From NCBI GenBank assembly GCA_963729695.1, contig CAVSOT010000007.1:1-64000 (forward strand): DNA of 64,000 nt. The letters run 5' to 3'. This document shows positions 1 to 10,427 of the stretch, piece by piece; the stretch's first letter is position 1; each line of letters starts with the position of its first letter. Source of the stretch: PALSA-693 sp963729695 (lineage in GTDB: Bacteria; Actinomycetota; Acidimicrobiia; Acidimicrobiales; Palsa-688). The position numbers and the translations under genes are program-made. The notes below the pieces were generated by a model. The model was not told the DNA's origin. It did no database searches and worked only from the letters and a program-made list of their open reading frames with translations.

Positions 1-1
1 C

Positions 2-163
2 AGGCGGCCCCGTGGCAAAGTTCCTGCCGTACATCGCCGGACAAGCCATCTTCAACGCCACCAAAACACCACCACCCTCTCACCGCGGGCCGGTCTCGCC
101 GTATTCGCCCTCCACGCCACAACCGCCCTCGCCATCGCCATCATCCGACACCGCGACGCATGA
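2..163 (+). pseudogene. ABC-2 type permease, C-terminal stump
   Basis: The window opens inside the end of an ABC-2 membrane permease. In one frame from base 12 the protein reads KFLPYIAGQAIFNA. It then continues in a frame one base off as TLSPRAGLAVFALHATT and ends IIRHRDA with a TGA at 161-163. This layout (KF.P..AGQ, then one hydrophobic helix, then a basic RRDA-like end) matches the intact permease at 40477-41310, which ends LQRRDA. The frame change lies near 75-90 in a CCA/CCC-rich tract, so a one-base loss is the simplest cause. The 5' part lies outside the window, so whether the gene is otherwise intact cannot be seen. Confidence 0.6.
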
Positions 164-266
164 AACGGCCCGACCTGGCCGACCGTTCGACGGCACCCAC
201 CTCGCCAGCCAGACGATCAGACATAGCGGAAGCGTCTTGCGGTCGCGATAATGGAAGGACCCTGTA

Positions 267-863
267 GTGGCCACGCCAAGCGATGTTTGGACCGATGTCC
301 ACTACGAACGAGAGGCTCTTCTCGGGCTACTCGAGACCCTAACCGCACTCCAGTGGAACACATCGTCCCTATGCAGCGAGTGGCGGGTACGCGACGTAGT
401 GGGCCACATGGTCAGCGAGACCACCATGACCAGGCCGTACGTACTGGTCGGCATGATCTCAAACGGATTCCGAACCGACCGCTTCATAGCCAAGGACGCG
501 CGCCGTCGTGGAAGCCGTCCCCTCCCAGTGCTCCTTGACGACTTCAGGTCGGCCGTGCCCACCCGGACCCACCTACGCGGGCTGTCCTCGCTGTCGATGC
601 TCAACGACATCGTTATCCACTCACTAGACATCCGCCGCCCGCTGAACCAACAGCGGACAGTTCCCGAGAGGTGCATGATCCTCGTCGCCGCCGATCTCTG
701 GACCAGCCGGTTCTTCCCCGGACACAAACTCTTTGCCGGTATCCGTGTCGAAGCGACCGACACAGACTGGGCGGCTGGCGAAGGCCTGCTGGTAGCCGGT
801 CCAATCGAAGACCTGACCCTGACCCTGAGCGGCCGGCTCACAGGACTCCACAAGATCTATTAG
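267..863 (+). CDS. maleylpyruvate isomerase / DinB-like mycothiol-dependent family protein
   Basis: A 198-residue protein of the maleylpyruvate isomerase N-terminal fold (DinB-like four-helix bundle), a family that in actinomycetes uses mycothiol as cofactor. Residues 34-48 carry the family signature SLC.EWRVRDVVGHM, with His47 as a probable metal ligand. A second signature, D114-x3-H118 followed by DIRRPL, supplies the other expected ligands. The start is GTG at 267, preceded by GGAAGGA at 253-259. The substrate cannot be told from sequence. No operon partner is visible: an ABC permease stump lies upstream and 220 bp without a gene lies downstream. Confidence 0.8.
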   Translation: MATPSDVWTDVHYEREALLGLLETLTALQWNTSSLCSEWRVRDVVGHMVSETTMTRPYVLVGMISNGFRTDRFIAKDARRRGSRPLPVLLDDFRSAVPTRTHLRGLSSLSMLNDIVIHSLDIRRPLNQQRTVPERCMILVAADLWTSRFFPGHKLFAGIRVEATDTDWAAGEGLLVAGPIEDLTLTLSGRLTGLHKIY

Positions 864-1085
864 TGGACGCATCCCCTACGACGCCGTATGACTAACCCAA
901 TATCACGATGCCGGAGCGCCCTCAAACGCCGGACGGGAGGTACTTATCCCTGACCGAGGGTGCGGCTCCCGGTGGGGCACTTGCGCCGGTTTGCGGGAGC
1001 GGTCTCCGCGGATCCCCTTGGGGTCTGTCAGGGGTTCTGTGTAACGGCGTGATCTGAGGGTGAGCAGGCAGTGGGTGGGGGGCGG

Positions 1086-1688
<603 letters not shown>

Positions 1689-1714
1689 TCGATGACGGTG
1701 TCCCGGTAGGCGCT

Positions 1715-2188
1715 ATGGGGGGCCGTCCGGCCCCGCCGGGATGGCCCCTACCCGTGGACCTGGACGAGCTGTCGGAGCTGCTCGAAGCCGGCCTCGGCGA
1801 GGACGGTGGGCGCATCGACCTGGAAACCGGCGAGGTATGGCGGGCCTCAACCATCGAGTACTTCGCCGGACAAGAGTCGGTGGAGGCGCCGGACTTCGAG
1901 GACCCGGACCGCTGGTTGTACGTGGGCCCGGAGGCATCGCATGAGGGCTACCGGGACATGGAGAACTACGTCGCCACGGGGGACGAGCCGGGTAGGGCCG
2001 GCCGCCTCGGCATCGCCATCGACGGGCGTGGCGCCTTCCGGCGCTTCAAGGACACGATCTCCCGCTGGCCCGCCGAACAAGAGCGTTGGTTCCGCTTTTC
2101 GGACGAACGACGAAGAGGACGGGCTCGCCCGCGGCTGTCGTCCGCCGGCTATCGAGTCGTCCCCAACGGCCACGAGACAGCAACCTGA
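1715..2188 (+). CDS. UPF0158 family protein
   Basis: A 157-residue protein. It has the family's N-terminal block VDLDELSELLEAG followed by IDLETGEVW, and the C-terminal block RFKDTISRWP, then ERW..F.DERRRGRARPRL and AGYR. The function of UPF0158 is unknown. The ATG at 1715 has only a weak ribosome site (AGGCG), and the first ~14 residues are not family-like, so translation may start nearer 1750. It abuts the truncated end of thiC head to head, so the rearrangement that cut thiC may also have replaced this gene's promoter. Confidence 0.7.
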   Translation: MGGRPAPPGWPLPVDLDELSELLEAGLGEDGGRIDLETGEVWRASTIEYFAGQESVEAPDFEDPDRWLYVGPEASHEGYRDMENYVATGDEPGRAGRLGIAIDGRGAFRRFKDTISRWPAEQERWFRFSDERRRGRARPRLSSAGYRVVPNGHETAT

Positions 2189-2456
2189 TCTCGAACGTTC
2201 GGCCATCCTGAGGCACCCCGGCCTCATAAAGTCCGGCCGTCATTCTGCGCTTGCAACGGACTTCGGGATAGGTCCGGGATGGAGCGCCGAACCCTGCCGA
2301 CTATGCGTGGCCGGGCAAGGAGCGTGGAGGCGCCATCCTGTGCGACGCCAGCGATCTGGAAGGGTTGTGTCGGACCGACTGCCACGGCAGTTCGGGTGAC
2401 GGCGTGGTCGCCTGATCATGGCGTTCCTGGAGCCCGTTTCCTTTAGGATGATTCGT

Positions 2457-2744
2457 GTGTTGCGCCACATCCTGATGGTCCGCCTGAAGCCCGACGTCAC
2501 AGCCCGGCAGGTGGACGCTTTCATGCAAGCGATTGGATCCCTGCCTTTCCCTGGGCGCCAGAATGTTGTCGTCGGCCGCGACATCGGAGCTCGACCCGGG
2601 AACATGGACCTGGCAGTTAGCAACGACTTCCCCGACGAGGCCACCTTTGAAGCGTGGGGCAGCGACCCGCAGCATGTGACAGTCCGGAACGAACTGCTGG
2701 GCCCGATCGCCGAACGGATCGAGCGATGCCTCTTCTTCATCTGA
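2457..2744 (+). CDS. Dabb (stress-responsive alpha/beta barrel) domain protein
   Basis: A 95-residue single-domain protein of the dimeric alpha/beta-barrel (Dabb) fold. RHILMVRLKPDVT is the first strand, G(R)DIGARPGNMDLAV the middle, and FEAWGSDPQH the conserved late helix. Family members range from plant stress proteins to small cyclase-like enzymes, so no reaction is assigned. GTG at 2457 is preferred because the domain begins at its third residue and an AGGA sits 9 bases upstream. An in-frame ATG at 2448 and a longer start at 2418 are possible. It stands alone. Confidence 0.7.
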   Translation: MLRHILMVRLKPDVTARQVDAFMQAIGSLPFPGRQNVVVGRDIGARPGNMDLAVSNDFPDEATFEAWGSDPQHVTVRNELLGPIAERIERCLFFI

Positions 2745-2877
2745 ACGCCGGGACCCGGCGCGCACGGTCTTCCTTCAGCTTGCACGGGTCATCGACACCG
2801 ACGCCAGGAAGCCGTGACGTGGTCCCGCCGCGACCTCCTTCTCGGGGCCGCGCAGGGGTCCGCTAGGCACCGCTGCG

Positions 2878-3558
2878 ATGGTCGACTGGGCGGGATGGGG
2901 CACCTCGATCGGTACACTGGTTCTGGCCGGCGCCACGTTCGCGGCCATCCGATCCTCCAACCAAGCCGCGAGATCGGCCGAGCGCTCGGCGCGCCTTGCC
3001 GAGCGGTCGCTTCTCGCCACGCTGCGCCCACTGCTCATCGTCGCTCAACGAGAGGACCCCGGTCACGAGATTCAGTTCGCTGATGGTCGAGTGCTCGAAA
3101 TGAAGCCGGGTGAGGCTCTCTTCCGCCCAGAAGGAGAAGTGATCTACTTGGCGTTGTCGCTACGAAACGTTGGCACCGGCATCGCCCACCTGCGAGGCTA
3201 CCGACTCGAGCCTGAAACGCAAGACCGCGTTCGTGCCGACCCTCTCGGGCCTGCCCGCCACCGCCGCGGCGACCCAGCACCGGATCCGGCCACGTTCGCC
3301 GACCAACAGCGCGACCTCTACGTCGCGCCGGGCGATACCGGGTTCTGGCAGGCCGCGCTGCGCGACCCTGGCGATCCGGTCTTCAAGGATACGGAGCAGG
3401 CGCACCGAAGCCGCGGACGCCTCACGGTCGATGTCCTCTATGGCGATCTGGAGGATGGCCAACCAACAGTTACGCGATTCGTTTTGCTTCCCGGCCCAGA
3501 CGAGACCTGGCGCTGCGACACTGCACACCATTGGCGAAACCTCGCCCGAGGCGAGTAG
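2878..3558 (+). CDS. membrane-anchored protein of unknown function
   Basis: A 226-residue protein with one N-terminal membrane segment (residues ~5-25), followed by an Ala/Glu/Arg-rich amphipathic stretch (~27-46, likely helix or short coiled coil) and a soluble beta-rich domain (~50-220) containing LSLRNVGTGIAHLRGY. This organisation (one N-terminal TM, then a soluble domain beginning near LRPLL) recurs in actinobacterial hypothetical proteins, but I know no function. ATG 2878 gives the membrane anchor at the very N-terminus. Neighbours are unrelated. Confidence 0.65.
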   Translation: MVDWAGWGTSIGTLVLAGATFAAIRSSNQAARSAERSARLAERSLLATLRPLLIVAQREDPGHEIQFADGRVLEMKPGEALFRPEGEVIYLALSLRNVGTGIAHLRGYRLEPETQDRVRADPLGPARHRRGDPAPDPATFADQQRDLYVAPGDTGFWQAALRDPGDPVFKDTEQAHRSRGRLTVDVLYGDLEDGQPTVTRFVLLPGPDETWRCDTAHHWRNLARGE

Positions 3559-3792
3559 CACGTGCTCCGGCGGCCGAGGCGACTGCTGGGGCTGTAGGAC
3601 GCCAGGCAGACAGGGAGTTCGTCCCACGCGCACACTGTCGCCGAGACCTGCGCTAGACGAGCCGGGCAGCGACCAATACGATGGTGAGGGCGCCTACGCG
3701 CGGTAAGGCACCTCGGGGATGGTTCGTGGACGACGGTTCGACACTCGCCTGGGCGTTGCGACTGACGTCTAGCGGGCGACACTCGCGTTCCT

Positions 3793-5196
3793 GTGATCCT
3801 TTCTGGCCTGATCCGGGCGGAGCAAAGCGGAAGTCGTTACCAAGGTGCTCTGTGCGCCCCAGCCCGGCGACAGCCGGGTTCGCCGCCGTCCGGGGCGGCC
3901 GTCGACCCGGCAACGCACACCCTGTACGTGCCCAACGGGATCGACAACGACGTCTCGATCATCGACACCGCCCGATGCGACGCCAGAGACACCACCGGCT
4001 GCCGGCATCCGGCACCGACCACCCCCGTCGGGCCCGGCCCCACCAGAGTGGCCGTAGACCAGTCCGTGCACACCGTCTACGTCGTCAGCCTCTTCGGCGG
4101 GACGGTGTCGATGATCAACACCCGAACCTGCCAGGCCGCGGACGTGGCCGGCTGTGTTGCCACGGCACCGACGGTGAGCTTCGGGACCAGCGCCTTACTG
4201 GAGGACCTGGCCGTAGATGAGGCCACCCACACCGTGTATGTCTCCAACGGGGCCACCGAACCGGGTGACGTCTTCGTCTTCGACGCCGACACCTGCAACG
4301 CCACCGTTCTCACCGGGTGCTCAGCCCAATCCACCCTGAACCTCCCCCCCAGTCCCGCCGAGGAGTCGGATCGCTGGCCCTCAACGCCCGCACCGATACC
4401 CTCTACGACGCCGCCTACGACGAAACCCGCGTCGCACCGGGCGACCTCTACGTGTTCGACGGGGCCACCTGCAACGCCGCGACCACGAGCGGCTGCGGCC
4501 AGACCCCGGCAGCGGTGGCGCTGCTCCCACCGGGCGACGTCAACGGGTACACGGCCGTCAACGACCGCACCGACACCATCTGCACAACTGACTACCTCCA
4601 CCTTCCTACCCGCGTCGTGGGCCACACCGTCGCCGTGGTCGACGGAGCCACCTGCAACGCCATCACGCAGGCCGGCTGCGGCCAGACCCCAGCCTTCGTG
4701 AACGTCGGCAGCAGCCCGCAAGGGCTCGACATCGACCCCGCCACCAACACCATCTACGTGGCAAATTCTTGCCAACGGTGACGCCCCCGGCAGCGTGTCG
4801 GTGATCGACGGCGTCACGTGCGACTCCACCACAACCGTCGGCTGCAGCAATCCCACCCAGACCATCGAGGTCGGCCGAGGCGCCATCGACGTCGCAGTGG
4901 ACGCCACCGCCGACACCGTCTACGTGGGCAACTACTTCGACTCGACCGTCTCGGTGATCGACGGCTCCACCTGTAACGCCGCCACCACCGGCGGCTGCGA
5001 CCACATCCCGCCCAGGGTGGCGGTCGGCAGCGGCGCCAGTCTGCTCGCCGTCGACCCCGCCATCGGGACCGTCTACGAGTCGAACTTCGTCGACAACACC
5101 GTGTCCGTAGTCCCAGCCCGACGTTGTACGCGGCCAGAAGGGTGGCGACGAGCGAGCACCTCCATCCCCGACGGCCAACTCGAAGCAGCCGGGTGA
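3793..5196 (+). pseudogene. YVTN-type beta-propeller repeat protein, two frameshifts
   Basis: Three consecutive frames together encode one long repeat protein. 3793-~4350 has blades such as AVDPATHTLYVPNGIDNDVS. ~4350-4775 continues with LALNARTDTLYD and DIDPATNTIYVANS. ~4780-5196 continues with GDAPGSVSVIDG and AVDATADTVYVGNYFDSTVS. Each ~45-residue blade pairs a D.AT.T.YV strand with VIDG.TCN.....GC, so paired cysteines recur. The first shift sits at a run of seven C (4344-4350), the second near 4770-4785. No signal peptide precedes the first blade, so the 5' end is probably lost. Such propellers are usually secreted scaffold or surface proteins. Confidence 0.7.
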
Positions 5197-5767
5197 CGCT
5201 GCGACAGTCCGGGTGCGTGAGCGGCTCGACCACCAGCTGCGTGGCCGGCACCCTCTGCACCGGCTCTCGCAACACCGAAACGGTATAGAGAACCCTTTGC
5301 CTGCCCGGGCCGCCAACCGGAAACCGCCGACCAGTCCCACAACGCCGGTAGAACTCGGCATCACAAGGGCCCTCCAACGTCGGCTCGGACAGACAGTCGT
5401 GCCGGGCTCACAGCCAACTTGCTTACCGTGTCGACCGTGCCCGAACATCGCATCTGAGCGCGTCCGGCAGGTTACGAATACAGGCCGAAGCCCGCGCCTA
5501 ACGAAGGGTCGGCGCTCGGCCCCCTCGGTGATCGCGAGCCGGGGCGTGCCCCCTATTGTCCGCCCAGAACGTTCAGGTCAGCGCGCCACCTACCGCCGGC
5601 TCGGGGCGCACCGAAGCTTGTGCGGAATGCCCCGTATCGGACTTCGATTGCACAAACTGCCGAGTATGGCTTAGAAAGGCGCCCATCGGGAGACCCTTGA
5701 TTCCGATGTCGGGGCACCTGGGGCCAACGCCAGGAAACGTGAGCGGATTGACGGGCGAACCGTCCCC
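5197..5767 (+). other. gene-free stretch
   Basis: About 570 bases separate the propeller pseudogene from the 3' end of the isocitrate lyase gene. The open frames here lack recognisable domains, start signals or coding texture. I see no RNA gene or clear terminator. Confidence 0.5.
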
Positions 5768-8032
5768 TCAGCTCTCCTTGCGGATGAGCTTGCTGAGGGC
5801 TCCGTCCACGTCGTCAGCGAGCGTGTCGACCATCGTGGTGTTGACCTTGGCGACGATGATCTGGCCCACCTCGGTGTTCACGTTGGAGTAGATGCCCTGC
5901 TCCGCCATCCGCTTTGTCTGATTGTCGTTGTCCTCGGTTGGTGTGACGTAGTGGACAGTGGAGACCCGGTAACGCTTGAGGACGTAGAGGTGAAGCAGAG
6001 TCATCAGGCGCTTCTGACGCAGTTCGGAGCCGAACGTGTTCTGGTCCCGGACCGACAAGATGACCTGTCCATGGCGGTCAGTGATCAGAGCGAAGATCAG
6101 ATTGGCTTTTCGGTCGTCGTCGCCGCCGACGCCCAGCACCGACAGTTCGAGGACGTCGGCACCCTCGCGGCTCGGGCGCAGACGTACCGTGAGGGGCTCC
6201 TTGAAGCCGTAGACCTGCCTCCACTCGGCGAGCCAGTCCTCGAGCACCTTCTTGGGAAGCTCGGTTTGTGCGAGGTGCTGGACCTGCGTCGAGCCCTTGC
6301 CCATGGCTTTCGTCGTCGCGGTGCGCGCCGATGATGCCGTCAAGGCGGCGTCGAGGCGAGGACCGCCGACGTGGGTCTGCGGCGTTCGGTAGGGCGACTC
6401 GAGCAGGCGGATCTTCCGTTGGACCTGAGCGAGGGCCAGCATGCCGTCCTCGAGAAGGGCCGTCGCGAACTCTTCGGCTGCGACACCGTCGATCTGGTGG
6501 CCACCGTAGGTGATGAAGTTGAACACGAACCCGGCCTCGCCCAGCTTCTTTGGAAACTCGCGCATCGCGTCGTCGGTCATACCGGTCGAGTCCCAGTTGA
6601 ACGACGGTGAGAGGTTGTAGGCAAGCATCTTGTCGGGGAACTCCGCGTGGATCGCCGCGGCGAACTCCTGCGCCTCGTGGATATCGGCGGACGCAGTTTC
6701 CATCCAGACCAGATCGGCGTACGGAGCGACCGACACGGACTTGCGGATCGCATAGTCCAGCCCGCCGCGGACCTGGTAGAAGCCCTCAGGAGTGCGGGCC
6801 ACCTCGGCGTCCCAGTAGAAGTCGATGCCGAGTTCTCGCGCCTCGCTGCGCACGGCCCAGAACGAGGCCGTCGCGGCGAAGGCGCTCCACTCGTTCTCGC
6901 TAATGGGTGTCTCATCGCCGTCTTCGAACCGGTTCTTCAGGCCAGCCAGCACTGCCTCCCCGATGGTCATGAGACCGGACTCGGCCTCCCAGCGTCCGAC
7001 CATCTCATTGGCGACCTTGTCGTAGGCCTGCTCGACGACGGGCTCGTCGGCGCCGGCGGTCTCTTTGGCTGCGGCGCGGGCCAAGGCAGCGATGCCCGTG
7101 CGATCGAGCCACGCGTCGGCCGCTGCGTATTCCTTGTCGGTGACCTTGTAGAGCGTGAAGCCATTGAAGATATCTGCTCCTGCGTTGTAGAAGACGCGCA
7201 TCAGGGCCAGCGTCGTCAGTTTGTAAGACGGGACATCGGCGTGGGTCGCTCCGAGGATGAAGGGGTGGTCCCGCTCGTCGCCGCTGTTGTCGAGGAGGTT
7301 CGCGGCCTCGGCATCGGTGCGGGCCACGATGATGCCTGGCACCCGCATGACGTCGAGTTGGAAGCGAGCGGCGTTGAGGCGCTTGATCTGTTCGTCAACG
7401 CCGACGAGAACCTTGCCGCCTTGGTGGCCGCACTTCTTGGTGCCGGGGCGCTGGTCCTCTATGTGATAGCCGGTGACCCCGACCTCGACGAACCGGCGGA
7501 CGAGGTTCCGCACGGCGGCATCGCCGCCGTGACCCGTGTCGGCGTCGGCGATGATGAACGGTCGGTAATCGACCGGTTCGGGCGCAGTCGCGAGGTCGGC
7601 GGCCGACAGGCGCGAGCGCTGGTATGTCTGATTCCTGTCTGCCGTCAAGAGGGCACGCACAATGGCCGATGCCTCATCGGGCACCTGGGAGAGCGGATAG
7701 CTGGCCAGATCGGCACCCGGATCCTCCTGAACCGAGCCCTTGGCCGACGTCGCCCAGCCACCAAGGTAGATGCCCTCGATACCCATTCGCTTCATCGTCA
7801 CAGCCTGGCTCGGTGAGTAGGGACCAAAAGTGGTGATCGACTTGCGCTCCGAGCAGAGCTCCCGTAAACGGTCGTAGAACGCCGCGGCGTTGGCCCGGGC
7901 GACTGGGTAGCCGCTCTCGATGGTCCCTTGCTGCTCGGCCACCTGGCGGGCCGAGTAAAGGCGGGTGATGCCGCTGAAGCGGTCACTGTTTATGTAGTTG
8001 CGTGCAGCAGCGACCTTGTCGTCAAATGTCAT
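5768..8032 (-). CDS. aceA: isocitrate lyase, long (ICL2-type)
   Basis: Isocitrate lyase splits isocitrate into glyoxylate and succinate, the first step of the glyoxylate shunt. The catalytic signature KKCGH is at residues 199-203 (nucleophile/base Cys201), after the metal-binding segment IADADTGHGGD (161-171). At 754 residues it is much longer than the ~430-residue ICL1. The length and ~150-residue C-terminal domain match mycobacterial ICL2, whose C-terminal domain is known to bind acetyl-CoA and activate the enzyme. It lies 11 bases downstream of the malate synthase gene, clearly one operon. ATG 8032 is preceded by GAGAG. Confidence 0.95.
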   Translation of the reverse strand: MTFDDKVAAARNYINSDRFSGITRLYSARQVAEQQGTIESGYPVARANAAAFYDRLRELCSERKSITTFGPYSPSQAVTMKRMGIEGIYLGGWATSAKGSVQEDPGADLASYPLSQVPDEASAIVRALLTADRNQTYQRSRLSAADLATAPEPVDYRPFIIADADTGHGGDAAVRNLVRRFVEVGVTGYHIEDQRPGTKKCGHQGGKVLVGVDEQIKRLNAARFQLDVMRVPGIIVARTDAEAANLLDNSGDERDHPFILGATHADVPSYKLTTLALMRVFYNAGADIFNGFTLYKVTDKEYAAADAWLDRTGIAALARAAAKETAGADEPVVEQAYDKVANEMVGRWEAESGLMTIGEAVLAGLKNRFEDGDETPISENEWSAFAATASFWAVRSEARELGIDFYWDAEVARTPEGFYQVRGGLDYAIRKSVSVAPYADLVWMETASADIHEAQEFAAAIHAEFPDKMLAYNLSPSFNWDSTGMTDDAMREFPKKLGEAGFVFNFITYGGHQIDGVAAEEFATALLEDGMLALAQVQRKIRLLESPYRTPQTHVGGPRLDAALTASSARTATTKAMGKGSTQVQHLAQTELPKKVLEDWLAEWRQVYGFKEPLTVRLRPSREGADVLELSVLGVGGDDDRKANLIFALITDRHGQVILSVRDQNTFGSELRQKRLMTLLHLYVLKRYRVSTVHYVTPTEDNDNQTKRMAEQGIYSNVNTEVGQIIVAKVNTTMVDTLADDVDGALSKLIRKES

Positions 8033-8043
8033 GATGGACTCTC

Positions 8044-9933
8044 TCAGTTCTCGCTGTCGAAATCGAGGTTGCGGGTGATACGGGCGCCGTCTCGGCCGAA
8101 CGCGTCGAGGAACCTCCGGATCCGCTCTTTGGCCACGGAAAACTCTGTGACATTGAGGTTGAGGTTGAGGAGGTCGATGTACCAGGGCGCTTTGACCGGC
8201 TCGAGCGCGTAAGCCTCGACGGTTGCCCGGGCGATGGGCAGCGTCGTGGTTTTTGAGTCGTCGTGCACGTCGTTGCTGTCCGCTCGCAGAAGCTTGGCGT
8301 GCTCTTCCTCCAATAGTTGCGCGAACAGCTCACGCGTCAGGGTTTCGCCAGCCCTGATCCCGCTGTCGGCGTCGTCGTCGGTGAATGCAGCTCCCTTGTG
8401 GAGCCATTCCCAAAGCACGGAGAGGCGGATCTCACCAGTCGCAGCATCCTCCATCAGGTAGAGGACGCCGTTGTCGCCGAAGAAGTCGGCTGGCTTGAGG
8501 GCTGCGGCCTGGAAACCGCGACCGAACGCATTGCCGTACTGCAGGCCGACGCTGATCAGGTCGCGAGCACCCCGAACGGTACGGGGCGCGTCCTCGAGCG
8601 TCCGCAGTGCGCTGGCGTCCTGCGCCGTGTAAGTGAGCGGCGGGAACGGCCTGCCGAGCTGGTTGTCGTCTCCCACCTCCTGCCACACCAGGCGCATGAC
8701 ATGCACCATCTTCCAGTGGGCCACCCACTTCCCAGAGGCGCCCTCGACCTGCTCGCGCCGCCCCCCCACCACTGCTCGCTGCATAGCGGCGTCGACGGCC
8801 GCGTCGGTGCCGACCGGGATGTTCGCTTCCATGCCGCCTTGCCAGAGCGCGTAGTGTCCGTTGAGATCGGGGGTGTTGACCGCGCGGCGGACGCGGTCCT
8901 CGTAGACCCACATGTACCCGTAGGTCATGGTGATCGCATCGATGTTGGGGTTCAAGAAGTCGGGGTCCCAGGCGAGTGCGTCCGATACCGAGTTGATGTA
9001 GTCCCATCGACCGGTATTGAAACCGACGAAGTGGCGCCCGAGGGCGGCACGGATCTCCATGAGTTGAAAGCACGCCTCGAGCTGTTCGACGAGGACATAG
9101 ACGAGGACAGTGCCGCGGTCGAGGCGAAGGTGGTCCTCGATCGCGTCGAGGATGGTGGCCCAGTGTGCGGCTTCGGAGGCTGTCTGTATCTTCGGCAGGT
9201 AGAGAACGACCGAGCGTCCCTGGCTACGCAGCGTCTCTGCGTTGTTGGCGAGGTACAGTGCAGCGTCGGCCATGCTGGCGGAGTAACCGTGGCCGTCCTC
9301 ATGGGCGATATGGCGATCGTCGAGATGGAGGCCACGGGCTCGGAAGATGCGCGTGGTCACCTGCAGCTGCTCCTGCCAGTCGGAGATGATTTCCCGGCCG
9401 TGGAAGTCGACAGCCCAGTTGTTCATCTCCCCGGCAACGACCTGGGCGACGTCATGGAACTGCGGGTCGCCGGCGAAGGCCAGCTTGATATTGCGGAAGT
9501 TGTCCAGAGACATGGTATCGACTTGGCCCAAGGCGTCCTCGCCATCGAACATCCAGCCGTCGGCCCCAGACAGCAAAGCGTAGGCAACATTGCGCAACCC
9601 CGACGCCGTAGATGCCCGGGGCTTGGTTGCTGGCCCAGTGCCCTGGATCCACTGGCGCTGCAGGTCGTGGGGGATCACCGCCCCCTCGAAGCGGCCGGCC
9701 CGAGCATCGGCAACTGTGATGGTGGTCCCATCAATCACTGCGGTCTCGGGCAGGAACCTGAGGTGTTCGCCCTCGGCGGCTCGTCGTCGGCGGCGATCGA
9801 TTCGCGAGTCCATGAGCTCCAGGCGTCGACCGTCGAGGGGAGCGAGAGCTTCCAGAGTGGCCAAAGCTCCCGGAGTGTAGACGTCCGGATACCCGTCCAG
9901 AGCGGTCCGCGAGATCGTGATGGGGGAGCGCAT
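8044..9933 (-). CDS. aceB: malate synthase (AceB/A-type)
   Basis: Condenses glyoxylate with acetyl-CoA to malate, the second shunt step. Recognised by GADGWMFDGEDAL (residues 123-135, containing the acidic Mg site), FNTGRWDYI (305-313), GGMEANIP (366-373) and GKWVAHWKMVHV (401-412). At 629 residues it is ~100 longer than E. coli AceB and has a different N-terminal ~90 residues. It is the first gene of the aceBA operon, so shunt flux enzymes are co-transcribed and the cell should grow on acetate, fatty acids or other C2 sources. No regulator is adjacent, and ATG 9933 has only a weak ribosome site. Confidence 0.95.
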   Translation of the reverse strand: MRSPITISRTALDGYPDVYTPGALATLEALAPLDGRRLELMDSRIDRRRRRAAEGEHLRFLPETAVIDGTTITVADARAGRFEGAVIPHDLQRQWIQGTGPATKPRASTASGLRNVAYALLSGADGWMFDGEDALGQVDTMSLDNFRNIKLAFAGDPQFHDVAQVVAGEMNNWAVDFHGREIISDWQEQLQVTTRIFRARGLHLDDRHIAHEDGHGYSASMADAALYLANNAETLRSQGRSVVLYLPKIQTASEAAHWATILDAIEDHLRLDRGTVLVYVLVEQLEACFQLMEIRAALGRHFVGFNTGRWDYINSVSDALAWDPDFLNPNIDAITMTYGYMWVYEDRVRRAVNTPDLNGHYALWQGGMEANIPVGTDAAVDAAMQRAVVGGRREQVEGASGKWVAHWKMVHVMRLVWQEVGDDNQLGRPFPPLTYTAQDASALRTLEDAPRTVRGARDLISVGLQYGNAFGRGFQAAALKPADFFGDNGVLYLMEDAATGEIRLSVLWEWLHKGAAFTDDDADSGIRAGETLTRELFAQLLEEEHAKLLRADSNDVHDDSKTTTLPIARATVEAYALEPVKAPWYIDLLNLNLNVTEFSVAKERIRRFLDAFGRDGARITRNLDFDSEN

Positions 9934-10427
9934 GGGCCTAGTTCATCACGCCGGAGGTCTGTGGTGTGTCGCAGAAGAACCTGCGGCCCCGGGAAGAGTC
10001 AGTCCAAGGCGAGGTCCGGGGTGGCGGCGCTCACAAGATCCGTAAACCCCGACTCTCTAGAGCCCCCTTCGTATCGTCGGCCTGCCTTTCGACGGTGAGT
10101 CGCAGGGCTCATCCCCGCCCGACGACTGGCACGGCTATCACCCACCCAGGCCCGATGATCTCTCTACCCCGCCGAACCGGTTCACACACGATCCGCCCCG
10201 TGGGATAGCCACAAGTGCGTCTTTCCACCGTCTGCGGTGGTCGAAAATGCCCCAAGCGCCCCGCGGCCGTGTCCCGATATCCCAGCATCGGACTGCCTCG
10301 AAACGCCGGGTCGGCGATCGGCAGATAGGGCGTTATTCCGTTCTCGTGGGAAGAGTGGAAGGCCGCGTCGTCGAGGACCCGGCTCTCGGTCGGTGTTGGC
10401 TGGTTTCTCCACCTGCAAGGAGGAATC
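9934..10427. other. divergent intergenic region upstream of aceBA
   Basis: About 490 bases between the divergent aceBA operon and a tyrosine recombinase gene. It must contain the glyoxylate-shunt promoter. I see a short hairpin, CCACCG-TCTG-CGGTGG (10226-10241), but no operator I can name. At the right end AAGGAGG at 10419-10425 is the ribosome site of the recombinase. Confidence 0.4.

Noticed and set aside
6647..7816. Long plus-strand open frame antisense to isocitrate lyase
   Set aside because: It mirrors the third-codon-position GC bias of aceA and has no domain or ribosome site.
8317..10098. 593-residue plus-strand open frame antisense to malate synthase
   Set aside because: Its composition is that of a reversed high-GC gene, and the opposite strand carries every malate synthase motif.
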